Of a stretch of DNA of 14,003 nucleotides, positions 1 through 7,362 are shown in pieces. Each line of letters starts with the position of its first letter. The stretch's first letter is position 1. Source of the DNA: DATKZB01 sp035528235 (GTDB lineage: Bacteria > Planctomycetota > Phycisphaerae > FEN-1346); NCBI GenBank assembly GCA_035528235.1, contig DATKZB010000155.1, positions 1 through 14,003 of the forward strand, given 5' to 3'. The notes below the pieces were generated by a model. The model was not told where the DNA came from. It did not search any database and worked only from the letters and a program-made list of their open reading frames with translations. The translations under genes were made by a program, and so were the position numbers.

Positions 1-726
1 CAAGCGGCCGCCGGAGACGTCGCGGCCGGCACCTCGCTCCCCGAACTGGCCGACCTGGTCGACGCCGTCAACAAGGCGACCTCGGCCGACGCGAGCTCCC
101 GCGAGTGGTCGGCGCCGATCCGGCTGGCCGTCGTGTTCACCGGCTTGGCGCTGTTGCCGTCGGCCCTGGTGATGATGACCAGTTTTACGCGGATCGTGAT
201 CGTGCTGTCGTTCGTGCGTCGGGCGCTGACGACCCAGAACATTCCGCCCACGATCGCCATCGTCGGCCTGGCGCTGTTCCTGACGCTCTTTACGATGGCG
301 CCGACCTTCAGCCGCATCAACGCCGAGGCCGTCGAACCGTACCTGGCCGACCGGCTCTCGTTCCGGGCGGCGACGGACCGCGGCACGGACCTCGTCAAGG
401 ATTTCATGATCCGCCAGACGCGCGAGAGCGACCTGGCGATGTTCATCGACATGGCCCGGGTGACGGCCGAGAAACCGGCCGACGTCCCGCTGCACGTGGC
501 GATACCGGCGTTCGCCATCAGCGAGTTCCGGACGGCGTTCCAGATGGGGTGCCTGCTGTTCATCCCGTTTCTGCTGATCGACCTGGTGGTGGCGGGCATC
601 CTGCTGAGCGCGGGCATGATGATGCTGCCGCCCGTCATCGTCAGCCTGCCGCTGAAGATCATCCTGTTCGTCCTCGTGGACGGGTGGGCGCTGCTGGCAC
701 AGAACCTGGTAACCAGTTTCACGTAG
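1..726 (+). CDS. fliP: Flagellar export gate protein FliP (5' end outside window)
   Basis: FliP is a polytopic inner-membrane subunit that forms the FliPQR export gate at the centre of the flagellar basal body. The frame is open from base 1, so the start lies upstream and 241 residues are visible. The family signature MMTSFTRIVIVLS lies near visible residue 58, followed by GLALFLT, the region FMIRQTRESDLAMF, the block ISEFRTAFQMG, and the C-terminal LPLKIILFVLVDGWALL, all typical of FliP. A GTG at 133 would remove the first conserved helix and is unlikely to be the start. The residues before the first helix (about visible 1-40) are polar and unconserved, as expected for the periplasmic segment after the signal peptide. 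It heads the fliP-fliQ-fliR-flhB-flhA run, with fliQ 10 bp downstream. Confidence 0.97.
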   Translation, partial: QAAAGDVAAGTSLPELADLVDAVNKATSADASSREWSAPIRLAVVFTGLALLPSALVMMTSFTRIVIVLSFVRRALTTQNIPPTIAIVGLALFLTLFTMAPTFSRINAEAVEPYLADRLSFRAATDRGTDLVKDFMIRQTRESDLAMFIDMARVTAEKPADVPLHVAIPAFAISEFRTAFQMGCLLFIPFLLIDLVVAGILLSAGMMMLPPVIVSLPLKIILFVLVDGWALLAQNLVTSFT

Positions 727-736
727 GTGCGACGCC

Positions 737-1006
737 ATGGACGGCGATCTCATTCTCTACCTGGGCCGGCGGGCGCTGGAGACGGCCCTGCTCGTTGCGG
801 CGCCGGTGCTGGCGGTCACGGTGGTCATCGGCATCGCGACGGCCATGATCCAGGCCGTCACGTCGGTGCGCGACATGACCCTGGGCATGGTCATGAAACT
901 GGCCGGCGTGGCGGTGACGGTCCTCTTGAGCGCCGGGTGGGCCCTGCGCATCACGCTGGACTTCACGCACGAGGTTTTCGAGTACCTTCAGATGATGGGG
1001 CACTGA
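737..1006 (+). CDS. fliQ: Flagellar export gate protein FliQ
   Basis: This 89-residue protein has the normal FliQ length and its two hydrophobic helices, at about residues 14-37 and 50-75. FliQ packs around the FliP ring in the export gate of the inner membrane. Characteristic stretches are RRALETALLVAAPVLAV near the N-terminus and ATAMIQAVTSVRDMTLG between the helices, which matches the family's 'Q..T.i.e.tL' turn. The ATG lies 10 bp after the fliP stop, and fliR starts 2 bp after its own stop, so the genes are probably translationally coupled. Confidence 0.97.
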   Translation: MDGDLILYLGRRALETALLVAAPVLAVTVVIGIATAMIQAVTSVRDMTLGMVMKLAGVAVTVLLSAGWALRITLDFTHEVFEYLQMMGH

Positions 1007-1008
1007 CC

Positions 1009-1758
1009 GTGGATGCAGCCGGCAACGTGGTCACGGCGTTCGTGCTGGTGCTGGCCCGGGTATCGGGGTTCATGGCCGTGCTGCCGATTTTCGGTTCGCG
1101 GAGCGTTCCGCTTCGCCTGCGGGTGGGCATCGCCCTGGCGGTGAGCCTGATCATGGCGTCGGTGATTCCGCCGGCCCCCGTGGCCGGCGCCGACTGGGTG
1201 GTCACGGCGCTGGTGCTGGTCCAGGAGATTCTCACGGGGCTCGGGCTGGGGCTGGCGGTGGCCATCGTCTTCTCGGCGGTCCGCCAGGCGGGGCTCGTCG
1301 CCGGCCAGCAGATGGGCATGTCGATGGCCCAGATCATCGATCCGATGACGGGCGAGGAGGCCGACCCCCTGGCCGTGCTGCTCGAGATGTGCTTCTCGGT
1401 GGTGTTCCTGGCGGCGGGCGGCCATCACCTTCTGCTGAGGCTCATGGTGAGCAGTTACGCGGCCTTCCCGATGGGCGAGCCGCCGGCGGCGGGCGTGATG
1501 GCCCAGGCAATCGTGGAAGCGGGCGTCCTCATGCTGACCTTCGCGCTCCAACTGGCCGCGCCCCTGCTGGCGGCGTTCCTGGTGCTGGCGGTGGTGCTGG
1601 CCATCTTGGCCCGCATCCTGCCCGAGATGAACATCCTGTTCGAGAGCCTGCCGCTGCGGGTCGGCCTCGGCCTCTTCATGGCCGCCGCCATTGTGCCGCT
1701 CCTGGGCGGGTTTACGCGCCTCTTCGGAGAGTGGTTGAGCCAGTTCCTGGTCACGTAG
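1009..1758 (+). CDS. fliR: Flagellar export gate protein FliR
   Basis: FliR is the third export-gate subunit; one copy completes the FliP5Q4R1 helical assembly. I place the start at GTG 1009, two bases after the fliQ stop, with a G-rich GATGGGG at 994-1000 inside fliQ as a likely ribosome site. This gives 249 residues, close to the usual 250-260. The frame is open further upstream to 727, but that stretch only overlaps fliQ and is not FliR-like. Visible features are RVSGFMAVLPIFGSRSVP at the N-terminus, GQQMGMSMAQIIDPMTGEE in the middle and ARILPEMNILFESLPLR near the C-terminus, all conserved in FliR. Several hydrophobic helices span the whole length. Confidence 0.95.
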   Translation: MDAAGNVVTAFVLVLARVSGFMAVLPIFGSRSVPLRLRVGIALAVSLIMASVIPPAPVAGADWVVTALVLVQEILTGLGLGLAVAIVFSAVRQAGLVAGQQMGMSMAQIIDPMTGEEADPLAVLLEMCFSVVFLAAGGHHLLLRLMVSSYAAFPMGEPPAAGVMAQAIVEAGVLMLTFALQLAAPLLAAFLVLAVVLAILARILPEMNILFESLPLRVGLGLFMAAAIVPLLGGFTRLFGEWLSQFLVT

Positions 1759-1774
1759 GACGGTAAGCGGACCC

Positions 1775-2869
1775 ATGGCCGATCAACCGGCAACCGAACG
1801 GACCGAACCCCCGACCCCCGAACGCCTCCGCAAGGCCCGGGAAGAGGGCCAGGTTCCCCAGAGCCAGGAGATGTACGCCGCCATCGCCCTGGCCATGCTC
1901 CTAGTGGTGACGTGCCTGTCGGCCTCGGCCCTGTGGGACTGGTTTTCGGGCCAGGTGAGGGACGGGTGCACCTTCGACCCGGCCTGGCGGTTCGACGCCG
2001 AGTCGGTGACGCGCCTGCTGGAGGCCAAGTTGGCGCAGACGCTGCTGGCGCTGGCGCCGTTCATGGTGGCCATGAGCGTGGCCGCGGTCTTCAGCGGCGT
2101 GCTGATCAGCGGCTGGACGGTGGCGCCCAAGGCGATTCGCTTCAACCCCACCCGCATCAACCCGGTCAACGGCCTCAAGAACCTGATCTCGGCGCGGTCG
2201 GTCATGAACCTGGTGGCGTCGGCGGCCAAGGTGACCGTTATCGGCGTCATCGTCGTCCTGTACTTCCAGGACAAACTGGGCCTGTGCCTGGCCCTGACGT
2301 GGGCGTCGCCGCTGGAGGGGTTCCGGACGATCCTGAGCTGCGTCTTCGGCGTCGTGGCGCGGATCGCCGTGGCCCTGCTGGCCATCGCGGTCCTCGATGC
2401 CCTGTACCAGCGATGGCAGTTCCGGCGCGACATGCGGATGACGCGGCAGGAGATCAAGGAAGAGCGGCGCCAGCACGAGGTCTCGCCCGAGGTCCGCCAC
2501 CGCATCCGCGCCGTCCAGTTCGAGATGGTCCGCCGGCGCATGCTCCAGGCCGTGCCGACGGCCGACGTGGTCGTCACCAACCCGACGCACGTGGCCGTGG
2601 CCCTGAAGTACGACGCCGTGGTCATGCACGCCCCGCAGGTCGTCGCCAAGGGGGCGGACCTGATGTGCGAGCGGATCAAGGAGATCGCGCGGACCCACCA
2701 GGTCCCGATCATCTACCGCCCGGAACTGGCCCGGGCCATCTACGGCACCTGCGAGGCGGGCGACGTGGTTCCCGAGCCGCTCTACGTGGCGGTGGCCGAG
2801 GTGATGGCCATGATCTACCGCCTGCGCCAACAAGGACACGCGAACCCCGTAACCCGTGACCGCCGATGA
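1775..2869 (+). CDS. flhB: Flagellar export switch protein FlhB
   Basis: FlhB controls the change of export specificity from rod/hook proteins to filament proteins. It has 364 residues. The N-terminal ERTEPPTPERLRKAREEGQVP is the family signature. Four hydrophobic helices lie at about 33-56, 88-112, 144-164 and 184-210, and a cytoplasmic domain follows. The autocleavage motif NPTH is present with the scissile Asn-Pro at residues 269-270, the same numbering as in Salmonella FlhB, followed by VAVALKYD. The acidic/basic linker MTRQEIKEERRQHE precedes it. ATG 1775 is 16 bp after fliR, and the TGA overlaps the flhA ATG (ATGA), which indicates coupling. The C-terminal tail after the conserved MIYRLR is about 14 residues of low conservation. 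Confidence 0.98.
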   Translation: MADQPATERTEPPTPERLRKAREEGQVPQSQEMYAAIALAMLLVVTCLSASALWDWFSGQVRDGCTFDPAWRFDAESVTRLLEAKLAQTLLALAPFMVAMSVAAVFSGVLISGWTVAPKAIRFNPTRINPVNGLKNLISARSVMNLVASAAKVTVIGVIVVLYFQDKLGLCLALTWASPLEGFRTILSCVFGVVARIAVALLAIAVLDALYQRWQFRRDMRMTRQEIKEERRQHEVSPEVRHRIRAVQFEMVRRRMLQAVPTADVVVTNPTHVAVALKYDAVVMHAPQVVAKGADLMCERIKEIARTHQVPIIYRPELARAIYGTCEAGDVVPEPLYVAVAEVMAMIYRLRQQGHANPVTRDRR

Positions 2870-5022
2870 GCGCCGCCAAAAATCAACCCGGCCCTACCGC
2901 GCTCGACCCCGCCTCGGCGGGCCTGAAGCGGCTGTGCGCCCACAACGACATCCTGTTCGCGGCGGGGCTGGCGATGATCCTGGCCACGCTGCTCGTGCCG
3001 CTGCCCACGCTGGTGCTCGACGTCATGCTCGCGTGCAGCATCGCCATCGCCATCGCGACCATGGTCACGGTCCTGTCGACGAACGAGTCGATCGAGTTGT
3101 CGGCGTTTCCGTCGCTGCTGTTGTTCGTCACGCTGTTTCGGCTGGCGCTGAACGTGGCCTCGACGCGGCTCATCCTGACCCAGGCCGACGCGGGGGACAT
3201 CATCCAGACGTTCGGCCACGTGGTTGCGGGTGGCAGCCTGGAGGTGGGGCTGGTGGTCTTCCTGATCCTGGTGATCGTCCAGTTCGTCGTCATCACGAAG
3301 GGGGCCGAGCGGATCAGCGAAGTGGCGGCACGGTTCAACCTCGATGCCATGCCCGGCAAACAGATGGCCATCGACGCCGACCTCAACGCCGGACTCGTCG
3401 GCGAGGACGAGGCCCGCCAGCGACGCGAGAAGATCGCCCGCGAGAGCGAGTTCTACGGCGCCATGGACGGCGCCAGCAAGTTCATCCGCGGCGACGCCAT
3501 CGCCAGCCTCATCATCACGGCCATCAACCTGGTCGGCGGCATCGCGGTCGGCTTCTTCGACGGCCTCTCGATCGGCCGGAGCGTCGAGACGTACTCCATC
3601 CTGGCCATCGGCGACGGCCTGGTGAGCCAGATACCGGCCCTGATCATCTCGACCAGCGCGGGCTTTCTGATCTCGAAGGCCTCGACCAAGGAAAACCTGA
3701 GCCAGGCCCTGGTCCGGCAGATGCTGGCCCGCAGCCGGCCGGTGGCCATCGCCGCCTGCCTGCTGGGGGCCATGGTCTTCGTCCCGGGGTTTCCCAAGGC
3801 GCCGTTCATCGTGCTGGCGCTGGGGGCCGGCGTCCTGGCCAGGACGCTCAGCCGCATCGAGAAACGGGCCGCCGCCAAGCCCGAACCCGCCGCCGAAACC
3901 GAACCCGACCAGACGCGGGTCGAGGAGTTGCTCGACGTCGACCGCGTGGCCATCTTCGTGGGCCCGCGCCTGGTCAAGACGGTGGACCCGCGGCGCAAGG
4001 ACAGCGTCTTCCACCGCATCGGCCCCCTGCGGCGCCGGTTCGCGAGCGAGTACGGCATCATCCTGCCCCTGATCCGCCTGCGCGACAACGTGGCCCTGGA
4101 ACCCAACGCCTACGAGATCCGCCTCCACGGGCACACCGTTGCCACCGGACGGCTGGAACCCGACCGGTACCTGGCCATGGACCCCGGCACCGTGCAGAAA
4201 CCCGTCGCGGGCCAAGCCACGCGCGAACCCGTCTTCGACCTGCCGGCCATCTGGGTCGCGCCCGACCAGAAGGAAGAGGCCGAACTGGCCGGCTACACCG
4301 TGGTGGACCCGGAGTCGGTCCTGGCAACGCACCTCTCGGAGGTGCTCCGCCGCCACGCCCACGAGATTCTGTCGCGCGACGACGCCCAGACGCTTGTCGA
4401 CCGCCTGCGCGAGAAGCAGCCGGCCCTGGTCGGCGGGGCGCTGGGCGACAGCGCCGCCATCGGCCTCCTGCATCACGTGCTCCAGAACCTGCTGCGCGAC
4501 GCCATCCCGATCCGCAACCTGCCCCAGATCGTCGAGGCCTTCGGCGACCACGCCCAGCGGACCAAGGACCCGGCCGTGCTGACCGAACTGGTCCGCAAGA
4601 CGCTCGTCCGCGCCATCACCGCTCAACACGCCGACACGACCGGCCGCCTCACCGTCATCGCGCTGGAACCGACCCTGGAATACGAACTCCGCGGGGCGCT
4701 CGCCCAGGAAGGCCAGACCGAGTCGCTCGCCCTGGCGCCGGACCGGGCCCTGGAACTCTCGCGCCGCATCCGCCAGGCCTGGCAGAACGCCATGAACGAT
4801 GGCCACGACAGGACCGTGCTGCTGGTCGACTACCGGCTGCGGCCGCACCTGGCGGCGCTGCTGTCGCGGCAACTGCCGCAACTGCCCGTCCTCTCCTACG
4901 ACGAGGTGACGCCCGGTACCCAGGTCGAGTCCGTCGCCACGGTCACGATGCCGTCCGGCGAGCAGAACCCACAGAACCCAAGGCAGGCGGCCGTGCCCGC
5001 GCCGGCCATGGCCGCAACCTGA
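2866..5022 (+). CDS. flhA: Flagellar export gate/docking protein FlhA
   Basis: FlhA forms the nonameric ring of the export apparatus, conducts protons and docks chaperone-substrate complexes. The protein has 718 residues: a membrane half (about 1-340) with about eight hydrophobic helices and a cytoplasmic half (about 352-718). The conserved cytoplasmic FHIPEP loop is clear, beginning MPGKQMAIDADLNAGLVGE near residue 162 and continuing through FYGAMDGASKFIRGDAIA. The C-terminal part holds GHTVATGRLEPDRYLAMDPG and LSYDEVTP, as in other FlhA proteins. About 25 Pro/Ala-rich residues extend beyond the usual end, in the position of the linker tail. The start ATG overlaps the flhB stop. A long reading frame on the opposite strand is a GC-driven shadow. 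Confidence 0.99.
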   Translation: MSAAKNQPGPTALDPASAGLKRLCAHNDILFAAGLAMILATLLVPLPTLVLDVMLACSIAIAIATMVTVLSTNESIELSAFPSLLLFVTLFRLALNVASTRLILTQADAGDIIQTFGHVVAGGSLEVGLVVFLILVIVQFVVITKGAERISEVAARFNLDAMPGKQMAIDADLNAGLVGEDEARQRREKIARESEFYGAMDGASKFIRGDAIASLIITAINLVGGIAVGFFDGLSIGRSVETYSILAIGDGLVSQIPALIISTSAGFLISKASTKENLSQALVRQMLARSRPVAIAACLLGAMVFVPGFPKAPFIVLALGAGVLARTLSRIEKRAAAKPEPAAETEPDQTRVEELLDVDRVAIFVGPRLVKTVDPRRKDSVFHRIGPLRRRFASEYGIILPLIRLRDNVALEPNAYEIRLHGHTVATGRLEPDRYLAMDPGTVQKPVAGQATREPVFDLPAIWVAPDQKEEAELAGYTVVDPESVLATHLSEVLRRHAHEILSRDDAQTLVDRLREKQPALVGGALGDSAAIGLLHHVLQNLLRDAIPIRNLPQIVEAFGDHAQRTKDPAVLTELVRKTLVRAITAQHADTTGRLTVIALEPTLEYELRGALAQEGQTESLALAPDRALELSRRIRQAWQNAMNDGHDRTVLLVDYRLRPHLAALLSRQLPQLPVLSYDEVTPGTQVESVATVTMPSGEQNPQNPRQAAVPAPAMAAT

Positions 5023-5063
5023 TGCTCAAGTGAACTGAATCACGAGCAAGCAAGAGGACAACG

Positions 5064-5276
5064 GTGAAACGTACAGCCGTCCAAGTGGCCGTCGTGGGGT
5101 TGCTGGTCCTGGCCGCCGTCGGGACGGCCCGCGGCGTGCCGCCCGCGGCGTGCAGCCTGCGGGCGCTGGCCGGCGCCGTGGTCCTGTACCTGCTGACGAG
5201 GGTGGCGGGATGGGTGTTGGCTTCGGTAGGCGCCGACATACTGCAGCGGGGCGCCTCCTCGCGGCGTAGAGAATGA
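5064..5276 (+). CDS. Small two-helix membrane protein in the flhA-fliA gap
   Basis: I do not recognise this 70-residue protein. It starts with GTG 5064, preceded by an AGAGGA ribosome site at 5053-5058. Residues 6-24 (VQVAVVGLLVLAAVGTARG) form a first hydrophobic segment, either a signal peptide or a helix. Residues 33-55 form a second, ending in the charged tail GASSRRRE. Its TGA overlaps the ATG of the fliA-type sigma gene (ATGA), so it sits in the flagellar transcription unit. This is the slot where flhF and flhG commonly lie, but it has no GTPase or ATPase motif and is not a remnant of either. An inner-membrane accessory role is a guess from position only. Confidence 0.62.
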   Translation: MKRTAVQVAVVGLLVLAAVGTARGVPPAACSLRALAGAVVLYLLTRVAGWVLASVGADILQRGASSRRRE

Positions 5277-6067
5277 GGACACCACCGGTGGAAACCGACA
5301 CACGAGACGACCTCGACACGCCGGCCACGGCCCTTCAGGCCAAGGCCCGCCAGGCCTACGCCCAGCAGTCGCGCCGGGCCAAGGAGGACCAGTGGATCGT
5401 CGAGTACCTGCCGCTGGTCCGACACGTCGTCCAGAAGGTGACGGCCCACCTGCGCAGGCCCAGGGACGACGATGACCTGATTTCGGCCGGCACGGTGGGC
5501 CTGGTGAAGGCGGCCCGCGCCTACGACGTCTCCAAGCACGCCACATTCAAGACCTACGCGTACATCCGGGTCCGCGGGGCCGTCATCGACGAGTTGCGGA
5601 ACCGGTCGCTGGCCTCGACGGCCACGCATCGCCTCGTGCGTCAGATCCGCCTCGCCTACGAGACCCACCTGGCCGCCGCCGCCCAGCCGCCCACCGACGA
5701 GCAACTGGCCGCACGGGTCGGCATCTCGCTACCCAAGTATTACGGCGCGCTCGAAGACGCTCGGCGACAGCACTTCCTTTCCATCCACGGTCTCAGCGAC
5801 GAGGAACCCGCCCTGGGCAACCTCCTGCCGGCCGACACCACGCCGTCTCCCGAGGGCGAGGCCCAGCGCCACGAGATGGTCGACCGGCTGACGCTGGCCC
5901 TCCAGGAACTGCCCAAACGCGACCGCAGGATCCTCATCCTCTACTACGAGCAGGACCTGACCATGAAAGAGGTCGCCCAGGTTCTGGACATCACCGAATC
6001 GCGCGTTAGCCAGGTGCACGCCAGCGCCCTGTTCAAGTTGTCCATGAAATTGAGGAGCGCCCCATGA
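5273..6067 (+). CDS. fliA: RNA polymerase sigma-28 factor (FliA/WhiG family)
   Basis: This is the alternative sigma factor that directs transcription of late flagellar genes. Of 264 residues, sigma region 2 covers about 42-110 (VEYLPLVRHVVQKV, DDLISAGTVGLVKAARAYD, FKTYAYIRVRGAVIDELR). Region 3 covers about 115-172 and region 4 about 204-262, with the helix-turn-helix MKEVAQVLDITESRVSQVHA. The RGAVIDELR block and the missing region 1.1 separate it from housekeeping sigma factors and point to the FliA/WhiG group. Two starts are possible: ATG 5273, overlapping the preceding stop, and GTG 5288, which has GAGGA at 5275-5279 at good spacing; I kept the first. The gene coupled downstream starts at 6064 inside its stop. 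Likely targets in the window are the promoters at 8192 and 8781, and a FlgM-like antagonist is encoded at 8257. Confidence 0.95.
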   Translation: MRTPPVETDTRDDLDTPATALQAKARQAYAQQSRRAKEDQWIVEYLPLVRHVVQKVTAHLRRPRDDDDLISAGTVGLVKAARAYDVSKHATFKTYAYIRVRGAVIDELRNRSLASTATHRLVRQIRLAYETHLAAAAQPPTDEQLAARVGISLPKYYGALEDARRQHFLSIHGLSDEEPALGNLLPADTTPSPEGEAQRHEMVDRLTLALQELPKRDRRILILYYEQDLTMKEVAQVLDITESRVSQVHASALFKLSMKLRSAP

Positions 6068-6312
6068 CCCCTCCCGACTACACGGTGGGCGGACCCGACG
6101 GCCCGCACGAAGTCACCAGTCTGGCGCCGCTTCCCCACCAGGACAAGCAGATGCTTAACCGTCGCCCGCAGAACTCGAAGAAGCGGCGCCCCTCGGCCCG
6201 CGGCGGCCGCGACCACGACGGGCCGAACAAGCCCGCCCCGGCCGAGCGCGACGACGACGCCACGGCGCCGCCCGACGGGGGCGACCCGCACGTGCTGGAT
6301 GCCCTGGCGTGA
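6064..6312 (+). CDS. Short basic, probably disordered protein coupled to fliA
   Basis: The function is not recognised. The 82-residue product is hydrophilic and low in complexity: a central Lys/Arg-rich block (NRRPQNSKKRRPSARGGR) is followed by an acidic, Pro/Gly-rich C-terminus (AERDDDATAPPDGGD). No membrane helix, signal peptide or Cys pair is visible, so it is most likely cytoplasmic and largely unfolded alone. ATG 6064 overlaps the fliA TGA (ATGA) and has GAGGAG at 6053-6058, a good ribosome site that supports translation. A partner or modifier of the sigma factor would fit the coupling, but that is inference from position. It is followed by a 160-bp gap that is mostly repeat copy A. Confidence 0.6.
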   Translation: MTPPDYTVGGPDGPHEVTSLAPLPHQDKQMLNRRPQNSKKRRPSARGGRDHDGPNKPAPAERDDDATAPPDGGDPHVLDALA

Positions 6313-6336
6313 CCACGACCCAGGACCATCGCGAGC

Positions 6337-6456
6337 CCTACAGCGACACGTGTCGCGCGGCGGCCGTCCCAGGCCGCCGCGATCGGGCCTGACGCATGTT
6401 TCTGGCGGCCCAGGAAGGCCGCCAGGTGCGAGGAAGTGGCGAAGTGGCGCTGTAAG
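6337..6456 (+). repeat. 120-bp hairpin repeat with terminal inverted repeats, copy A
   Basis: This segment aligns without gaps to the reverse complement of 7364-7483, with about 16 differences in 120 bases by eye. Its ends are CCTACAGCG and GGCGCTGTAAG, degenerate forms of the terminal inverted repeat that is perfect in copy B. Inside are two GC-rich hairpins, with arms GCGGCGGCC/GGCCGCCGC (from about 6358) and CTGGCGGCC/GGCCGCCAG (from about 6402), each with a 6-base loop. It encodes no protein of its own. Small size, terminal repeats and no transposase suggest a MITE-like or REP-like element mobilised in trans. It ends 3 bp before the ribosome site of the next gene. No clear target duplication is seen here, and it is the more decayed copy. 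Confidence 0.85.
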
Positions 6457-6472
6457 ATGAGGAGCAACACCC

Positions 6473-6748
6473 GTGACAGGCGCGACAACCGGAATCGTGA
6501 AGAAGGGCCGCGTCAGGCCGGCGCCGCCTCGGCGCCTCCAGGTCGCCTCCGGTCCGGCGGCGGGCGCGGCGCAGGTCCGCATCATCGAGCGGCACGCCGA
6601 CCGGGCGGCCCTGGAGGTGCGGTGCGCGTGCGGCCGCGTCATCTACGTGGAATGTCAATGGCAGGCCCCGCCGCCGGACGTAGCGTCCGGCACGGGGACC
6701 ACCGATACTCGGGAGCCAGGCTCCCATTCGCCCAAGGAGGAGGTCTGA
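6473..6748 (+). CDS. Small CxC..C protein
   Basis: This 91-residue protein is not recognised. GTG 6473 follows AGGAG at 6460-6464 with an 8-base spacer, a good ribosome site. The N-terminal 30 residues are basic and Ala/Pro-rich. The folded-looking core is residues 34-64, containing EVRCACGRVIYVECQW: Cys51, Cys53 and Cys61 in a CxCG-x7-C arrangement on predicted beta strands, like half of a small zinc ribbon. The last 25 or so residues are encoded by a double-hairpin repeat (6666-6725), so the native C-terminus may have been replaced. It lies between repeat copy A and the lipoprotein gene, whose ATG is 3 bp after its stop. A metal-binding or regulatory role is a guess. Confidence 0.62.
   Translation: MTGATTGIVKKGRVRPAPPRRLQVASGPAAGAAQVRIIERHADRAALEVRCACGRVIYVECQWQAPPPDVASGTGTTDTREPGSHSPKEEV
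6666..6725 (+). repeat. REP-like double hairpin within a gene's 3' end
   Basis: Two strong hairpins stand in tandem. The first has an outer stem CCCCG/CGGGG (6666-6670 and 6693-6697) and an inner stem GCCGGACG/CGTCCGGC (6673-6680 and 6684-6691) around the loop TAG. The second is GGGAGCC-A-GGCTCCC at 6711-6725. They lie in the last 27 or so codons of the CxC gene, just upstream of the lipoprotein ribosome site at 6734-6743. They could damp read-through or protect the 3' end of upstream mRNA. Whether this is a dispersed genomic repeat cannot be seen from one copy. Confidence 0.6.
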
Positions 6749-6750
6749 TC

Positions 6751-7362
6751 ATGCGATCCGTCGCGATGTTGATGGTGGCCCTTGTGACGGTTCTCGGCGG
6801 CTGTCAGCAGGGCTGGAACCCCCGCGCCGCCCCGGAACCCGAGCCGGCCCGGCCCGGCCCCGGCTACCTGTCGAAGGTGGCGGTGGTGCAGGAACCCCGG
6901 CCGGAAACGCCCCCTGCCGTCGAGAGCGCCCTGGTCTGGTCCGAGAAGTGCGCCCGCGTGCTGGAGGATCTCACCCAGGAACAGCAGAGAAACCGCAAAC
7001 TCGCCGACGAGAACCGCGCCTTCCAGCAGCAGGTCGACACCATCAAGACCGACCTGGCCAAGACCCAACGCGAACTCCAGGAGGCCAACTCGCTGCTGAT
7101 CGAGGTCCGACGCGAGAACGACCGCTGGCGGACCGACGTCCTCGGGTACCGCGACGAGATGCGCCGGGCCCATCTGAGCGAACTCGAGGCCCTCGGCAAG
7201 GTCCTGAAACTACTCGGCGGCGAAGTGCCGCGGACCGCCTCCGCAACGCCCACGGCACCCTCGACCGAGACGGCCCCCTCGACCGAGACGGTCGCCGACA
7301 GCGAACCCAAGAAGGCCACGCCAAAGGAACCCGACCGTGCAGCCACTCCACCCACGCCGTAA
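6751..7362 (+). CDS. Coiled-coil lipoprotein
   Basis: ATG 6751 follows the very strong ribosome site AAGGAGGAGG. The 203-residue product begins with a short lipoprotein signal peptide, MRSVAMLMVALVTVLGGC, whose lipobox LGGC puts the lipidated Cys at residue 18. A Pro-rich linker (24-57) follows, then a heptad-like coiled coil at about 64-145, rich in Gln, Glu, Arg and Leu, and a Thr/Ser/Pro tail containing a tandem TAPSTE repeat (about 168-179). It is presumably anchored in the outer or inner membrane and projects into the periplasm. Position in a flagellar locus suggests a basal-body or envelope-spanning accessory protein, but no family is recognised. Its stop codon abuts repeat copy B, and the next gene begins 26 bp inside it. 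Confidence 0.75.
   Translation: MRSVAMLMVALVTVLGGCQQGWNPRAAPEPEPARPGPGYLSKVAVVQEPRPETPPAVESALVWSEKCARVLEDLTQEQQRNRKLADENRAFQQQVDTIKTDLAKTQRELQEANSLLIEVRRENDRWRTDVLGYRDEMRRAHLSELEALGKVLKLLGGEVPRTASATPTAPSTETAPSTETVADSEPKKATPKEPDRAATPPTP

Noticed and set aside
727..1008. Upstream in-frame extension of FliR to 727
   Set aside because: It overlaps fliQ completely, is Gly/Arg/His-rich and unlike FliR. GTG 1009 gives the normal length and N-terminus.
2815..4881. A 688-codon open frame on the minus strand opposite flhA
   Set aside because: It is rich in Gln, Arg, Asp and His with no recognisable domain, as expected of an antisense frame in GC-rich DNA; flhA on the plus strand is unmistakable.
6338..6727. 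Minus-strand frames across 6078-6727 and 7043-8272, parts of which resemble each other
   Set aside because: The similar stretches are translations of the two repeat copies, not a protein family.
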